NCBI GenBank assembly: GCA_003152145.1
Contig: PLZL01000012.1
Location: 1,829-11,338, forward strand
Direction of reading: 5' to 3'
Length of the DNA: 9,510 bases
Source: Limisphaerales bacterium
GTDB lineage: Bacteria > Verrucomicrobiota > Verrucomicrobiae > Limisphaerales > UBA11358
The notes under the pieces are model-generated. The model was not told where the DNA came from. It was given only the letters and a program-made list of their open reading frames with translations, and did no database searches. Below, one piece after another: positions 7,157 through 9,510 of the stretch (position 1 is the stretch's first letter; each line of letters begins with the position of its first letter). Both the position numbers and the translations under genes were made by a program.

Positions 7157-7882
7157 TCAAGGTTTCGGGCTTTGATGGTTTTCTTCTTCCGGCTTTCCCT
7201 TTAAACTGCCGCTGCGATTCCAACGAATGGCGGATTGCAACAGTTCTGAATGCTCATCCAAACAAAGTTTTTCCTTGATGCGGGTGCGATAAGTCTCAAT
7301 CGTGGATAATCCAAGTTTCAGATGAGCCGCAATCTGCCGGATGCTTAACCCATCACCCGTCAGTTCAAAGATCTGCAACTCGCGGTCGGTAAGATTGTGA
7401 ATGTCCGGAACTTGCTGATTACGCTTGTGTCCTGCCAATTGAAGCGCCATGTGGGACGTGACCTGGTGGCTGACATAAACCTCTCCGGCAAAAATGCGCT
7501 CAATGGCAGTGGTCACTTGAGTAAGCGGTTCCAGTTTGGACATGTAGCCATGCGCCCCTGAGCTGATGACCCTCCGGGCATTCAGGAATTCATCATGCAC
7601 GGATACGACCAAAACGAGCAAAGCCGGAAATTGGACATGAATATCTTTTATCAGTTCCAGACCGTGGGAGTTATTGAGAGTCAAATCCACAGTCACCAGA
7701 TCCGGTTTTAATTCCCGAATTTTTGCCAGCGCTTCATGGTGATCCACCGCCTCGCCGCAAACCATATACCCGCCGTGCCTGTTCAACACGGTCGCCAGCC
7801 CAAACCGCACCAACGGATGATCCTCAACTATCAAAATCCGTTTCTTTTTTTCTGGTTTTGCAAGAAATGACTTTTGTTTCAT
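7157..7882 (-). CDS. NarL/FixJ-type response regulator, first gene of a two-regulator operon
   Basis: This is a 241-residue receiver-HTH regulator and a paralogue of the gene after it. The receiver (about 14-132) has Glu20/Asp21, Asp66, Ser94 and Lys116 at the same positions as the other two regulators in the window. One oddity is Asn70 (DLTLNNSHG) in place of the proline usually found four residues after the phospho-acceptor. The HTH (about 162-224) carries LTDRELQIFELTGDG and LGLSTIETYRTRIKEKL, close to consensus but with Tyr where His is common. A polar tail of about 18 residues follows (ends NHQSPKP). AGGA lies 8 nt before the ATG, and a TGGACA-N17-TATAAA promoter sits upstream. Identity is firm; the partner kinase is inferred to be the multi-PAS kinase nearby, but that is not shown. 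Confidence 0.95.
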   Translation of the reverse strand: MKQKSFLAKPEKKKRILIVEDHPLVRFGLATVLNRHGGYMVCGEAVDHHEALAKIRELKPDLVTVDLTLNNSHGLELIKDIHVQFPALLVLVVSVHDEFLNARRVISSGAHGYMSKLEPLTQVTTAIERIFAGEVYVSHQVTSHMALQLAGHKRNQQVPDIHNLTDRELQIFELTGDGLSIRQIAAHLKLGLSTIETYRTRIKEKLCLDEHSELLQSAIRWNRSGSLKGKPEEENHQSPKP

Positions 7883-8222
7883 TGTTGGTTTCCTGTCCCA
7901 TACAAACCCAAGGCTCTGATTTATACATACAAAGCAGCAATCTGTCCATAGTGGAAATTGCTATTTATCAACACAGAAAAACTACGTTTATCGTGGTTTA
8001 GACTAGAAATATTTAGCATGGTTGTGCGACAGACAGGCAATTTACATGCGTTATGATGGCAATGTGCAAGATGAATATTTTGTAGAACCAGTCAAAACGC
8101 AAAATAGGAGGAAGCGTCTCCCGGAGGCTTGGGAGCTGTGGAATTTGAGCGAATAAAAAGCGGTTGGTGGCGGTCCTGACAATAAAAATTGACAATCAGT
8201 TGATGCAAAATGGAGATGTTAA
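7883..8222. other. Divergent intergenic control region of 340 nt
   Basis: This AT-richer stretch separates the minus-strand regulator operon from the + strand AraC gene. It holds the minus-strand promoter (7920-7948). Toward the AraC gene there is a TTGACA (8189-8194), but no matching -10 at normal spacing, so that promoter is not placed. A near-palindrome CTAGAAATATTTAG lies at 8003-8016. An isolated AGGAGG at 8106-8111 has no ATG downstream at usable distance; the segment 8107-8135 can form either GGAG/CTCC or CTCCC/GGGAG pairings. No small gene or RNA is convincing here. Confidence 0.6.
7920..7948 (-). promoter_or_regulatory. Sigma70-type promoter for the tandem regulator operon
   Basis: On the minus strand, TGGACA (7948-7943) and TATAAA (7925-7920) are separated by 17 nt. 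Each matches five of the six consensus bases. Transcription would start near 7912, giving a leader of about 30 nt that contains the AGGA ribosome binding site at 7894-7891. Confidence 0.55.
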
Positions 8223-9299
8223 ATGCTTAAACAAGACTTTCTCAATTTGGAGTGCGTTCAACTCAAAACGCCTCAAGAATGGACACATAAAGGCGGGCAC
8301 CTTTCCTTCATATTTCCGAAGGCGGGCGTCGGAAAATGGGTCGCTGGAGCGGTTGCCCAGAGACTTGGGCCGGGAGACGTTCTCGTTCTGAACGCCACTT
8401 TGGGAGGCAAACTTTGTGTCGCCGGCCCGGGCGAGATGGATTTTTGGTGCATTTCCCTCCAGTTGGAACACCTGTTTCCCATATTTGAGAGCAGTGAGAT
8501 TTGCCTGCTGCAAGATATCTTCGATGGTTTTAAAACCGCAAAACTGTATCCGGCTGCCAGTGCGGTGGCACAGGAATGTCACCGGCGGCTTGCGGAGATA
8601 CCCGCCCAGGTCAACCTCGACCATCGCAGTCACGTGTTGCGGGTGGCGGCAGCCATCCTGTCGGTCGAATTCAGCAGGGCAAAATCGCAACGGGTCGGGT
8701 TTGTCCGGCCCGAGGAGCACATGGTCCAGGTATTCGAGAAATTGACTTCAGCCGAAATGCTGAGTTTTTCGGTTGGCGAACTGGCGAACAAGTTCGGCTG
8801 CAGTCGGCGCCACCTCAACCGCCTGTTTCATCATTACTTCGGAATATCCGTAGCCGCCCTGAGAATGGAAATGCGTTTGTTAAGATCGGTCACTTTGTTG
8901 AGGGACCCTGACGCCAAGATCATCCGGGTGGCTGAAGACTGTGGATTCAACCAGTTGGGCCTTTTCAATACCTGCTTTAAGCGACGATTCGGTGCCAGTC
9001 CGGGGCAATGGCGGAAGCTGAACATGAAGTGCAGCAACCTGCCAGACCATCCGGATCCGAATGCCTCTGCGTGTCCCCTGCAAGTCAACGGCTTGTGTCC
9101 GTTGTCAGGCAACACCCGTCATGAAGGAGGCTCAAGGCCATTCGAAGCCCCCCGGAATCAAAAAGCAGGACCGGCAAGGCTTCTGGTCAGCACCAAAGGT
9201 CCGAACAGAAATAGGACAGTGGAACGGCGGGCGGCTGCCGGCCAGCAAAGAATTCGTGAAGACACGCAAAGACGGGTCGTAGTCCGGATCAACACTTGA
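8223..9299 (+). CDS. AraC/XylS-family transcriptional regulator with extended C-terminal tail
   Basis: This 358-residue protein pairs an N-terminal part of about 150 residues, probably a cupin-like sensing fold (the GPGDVLVLNA stretch is typical), with a double-HTH AraC domain at about 165-266. The first HTH is SVGELANKFGCSRRHLNRLF (183-202). The second is IIRVAEDCGFNQLGLFNTCFKRRFG with the family signature end ASPGQWRKL (258-266). About 92 residues follow the DNA-binding domain, where most relatives end. They include a cysteine/proline cluster (ACPLQVNGLCPL, 283-294) and then a basic, low-complexity stretch with several AGA/AGG codons, rarely used elsewhere in the window. GGAG at 8212-8215, 7 nt before the ATG, supports the start. 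The next gene begins 6 nt after the stop in the same frame, so the pair is probably co-transcribed. Family assignment is firm; ligand and targets are unknown. Confidence 0.92.
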   Translation: MLKQDFLNLECVQLKTPQEWTHKGGHLSFIFPKAGVGKWVAGAVAQRLGPGDVLVLNATLGGKLCVAGPGEMDFWCISLQLEHLFPIFESSEICLLQDIFDGFKTAKLYPAASAVAQECHRRLAEIPAQVNLDHRSHVLRVAAAILSVEFSRAKSQRVGFVRPEEHMVQVFEKLTSAEMLSFSVGELANKFGCSRRHLNRLFHHYFGISVAALRMEMRLLRSVTLLRDPDAKIIRVAEDCGFNQLGLFNTCFKRRFGASPGQWRKLNMKCSNLPDHPDPNASACPLQVNGLCPLSGNTRHEGGSRPFEAPRNQKAGPARLLVSTKGPNRNRTVERRAAAGQQRIREDTQRRVVVRINT

Positions 9300-9305
9300 A
9301 TTATC

Positions 9306-9510
9306 ATGTCAGTATCCTCCAAGCCTGAGCGACTTGGCGCGAACAAGGATTTATTCTCCTTCTTCTCGCGAGGCCCGCTGGGTTTGCGGCGCGGCGTGGC
9401 GTGTCGCGGGTGGTTGATTCCGGTGATGGGGTTGGCCACCATGAGCCTGGCACCCGCGCAGGAAGCCTTGCGGACATCATTGGCTGGCGATGCGGCGGCA
9501 GAGGCCCGGA
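9306..9510 (+). CDS. Exported protein, probably outer-membrane or envelope (partial, 3' end cut)
   Basis: The first 68 codons are present and the gene runs off the window. A long, basic N-terminal region (about 1-35, with RRG and CRG) leads into a hydrophobic core, WLIPVMGLATMSLAPA, followed by QEAL. This looks like a Sec signal peptide with an A-P-A cleavage site near residue 51. The mature start (LRTSLAGDAAAEAR) reminds me of verrucomicrobial beta-barrel proteins found next to polysaccharide-export genes, but that is recall, not a search. The n-region is longer than usual, so translation might instead begin at an in-frame GTG (9396). No strong ribosome binding site precedes the ATG, which may fit translational coupling to the AraC gene 6 nt upstream. 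That something is exported is likely; the exact family is uncertain. Confidence 0.65.
   Translation, partial: MSVSSKPERLGANKDLFSFFSRGPLGLRRGVACRGWLIPVMGLATMSLAPAQEALRTSLAGDAAAEAR

Noticed and set aside
8129..8179. TTG-initiated peptide of 16 codons after the orphan AGGAGG
   Set aside because: Spacing to the AGGAGG is too long, and the nearer GGAGG is too close to the TTG.
8196..8720. Minus-strand frame of 174 codons opposite the AraC gene
   Set aside because: It is a shadow of a well-supported AraC-family gene and has no domain of its own.
9121..9282. ORF of 53 codons (ATG at 9121) inside the AraC tail in another frame
   Set aside because: It overlaps the AraC reading frame completely and has no recognisable domain. 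It is kept only as a possible hint of a frameshift in the tail.
1..9510. Search for a CRISPR array, tRNA or rRNA, insertion sequence or toxin-antitoxin pair
   Set aside because: No regularly spaced repeats, cloverleaf, transposase or paired small genes were seen on either strand by eye.

Overview
The window is a signal-transduction neighbourhood from a bacterium of moderate GC content. Two large histidine kinases, three NarL/LuxR-type response regulators and one AraC-type regulator fill most of it. The first codons of a probable exported envelope protein lie at the right edge. The best guess at the source is Verrucomicrobiota, of the Pedosphaera/Limisphaerales kind. This rests on the look of the AraC protein with its Cys-Pro tail, the style of the final exported protein, and the density of multi-sensor kinases with NarL regulators. 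It is recall-based inference and has not been checked by a search.

Layout on the + strand, left to right. A short open frame at 2-97 may be the tail of an upstream gene. At 109-2109 lies a membrane hybrid kinase (seven predicted membrane helices, coiled coil, HisKA, HATPase and a C-terminal receiver). A gene-poor stretch of 678 nt follows (2110-2787). It holds a weak minus-strand ORF of 59 codons, a 14-nt-period tandem duplication, a 12-bp direct repeat and a plausible sigma70-type promoter. At 2788-3462 is a response regulator whose DNA-binding domain departs clearly from the NarL consensus. At 3535-6393 is a soluble kinase with about four PAS domains, one GAF domain and a HisKA_3/HATPase core.

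The next two genes are on the minus strand and converge on the second kinase. They are tandem NarL-type regulators (7157-7882, then 6449-7138, 18 nt apart), probably one operon with a good promoter at 7920-7948. A divergent intergenic region of 340 nt (7883-8222) separates them from the + strand AraC-family gene (8223-9299). Six bases after its stop comes the start of a secreted or outer-membrane protein (9306 onward, cut by the window).

How the parts may work together: the soluble kinase has the NarX/DegS-type core that normally phosphorylates NarL-type regulators. All three such regulators here share the same early layout (Glu20-Asp21, Asp66, Ser94, Lys116), so they look like paralogues around a single kinase. 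The membrane hybrid kinase has no obvious output partner in view. The AraC gene probably controls, and is co-transcribed with, the envelope gene after it. I found no CRISPR array, no transposase, no RNA gene and no convincing new defence or mobile system. The points most worth a second look are the non-canonical DNA-binding domain of the first regulator, the one-kinase/three-regulator arrangement, the unusual AraC tail and the scarred 2110-2787 interval.
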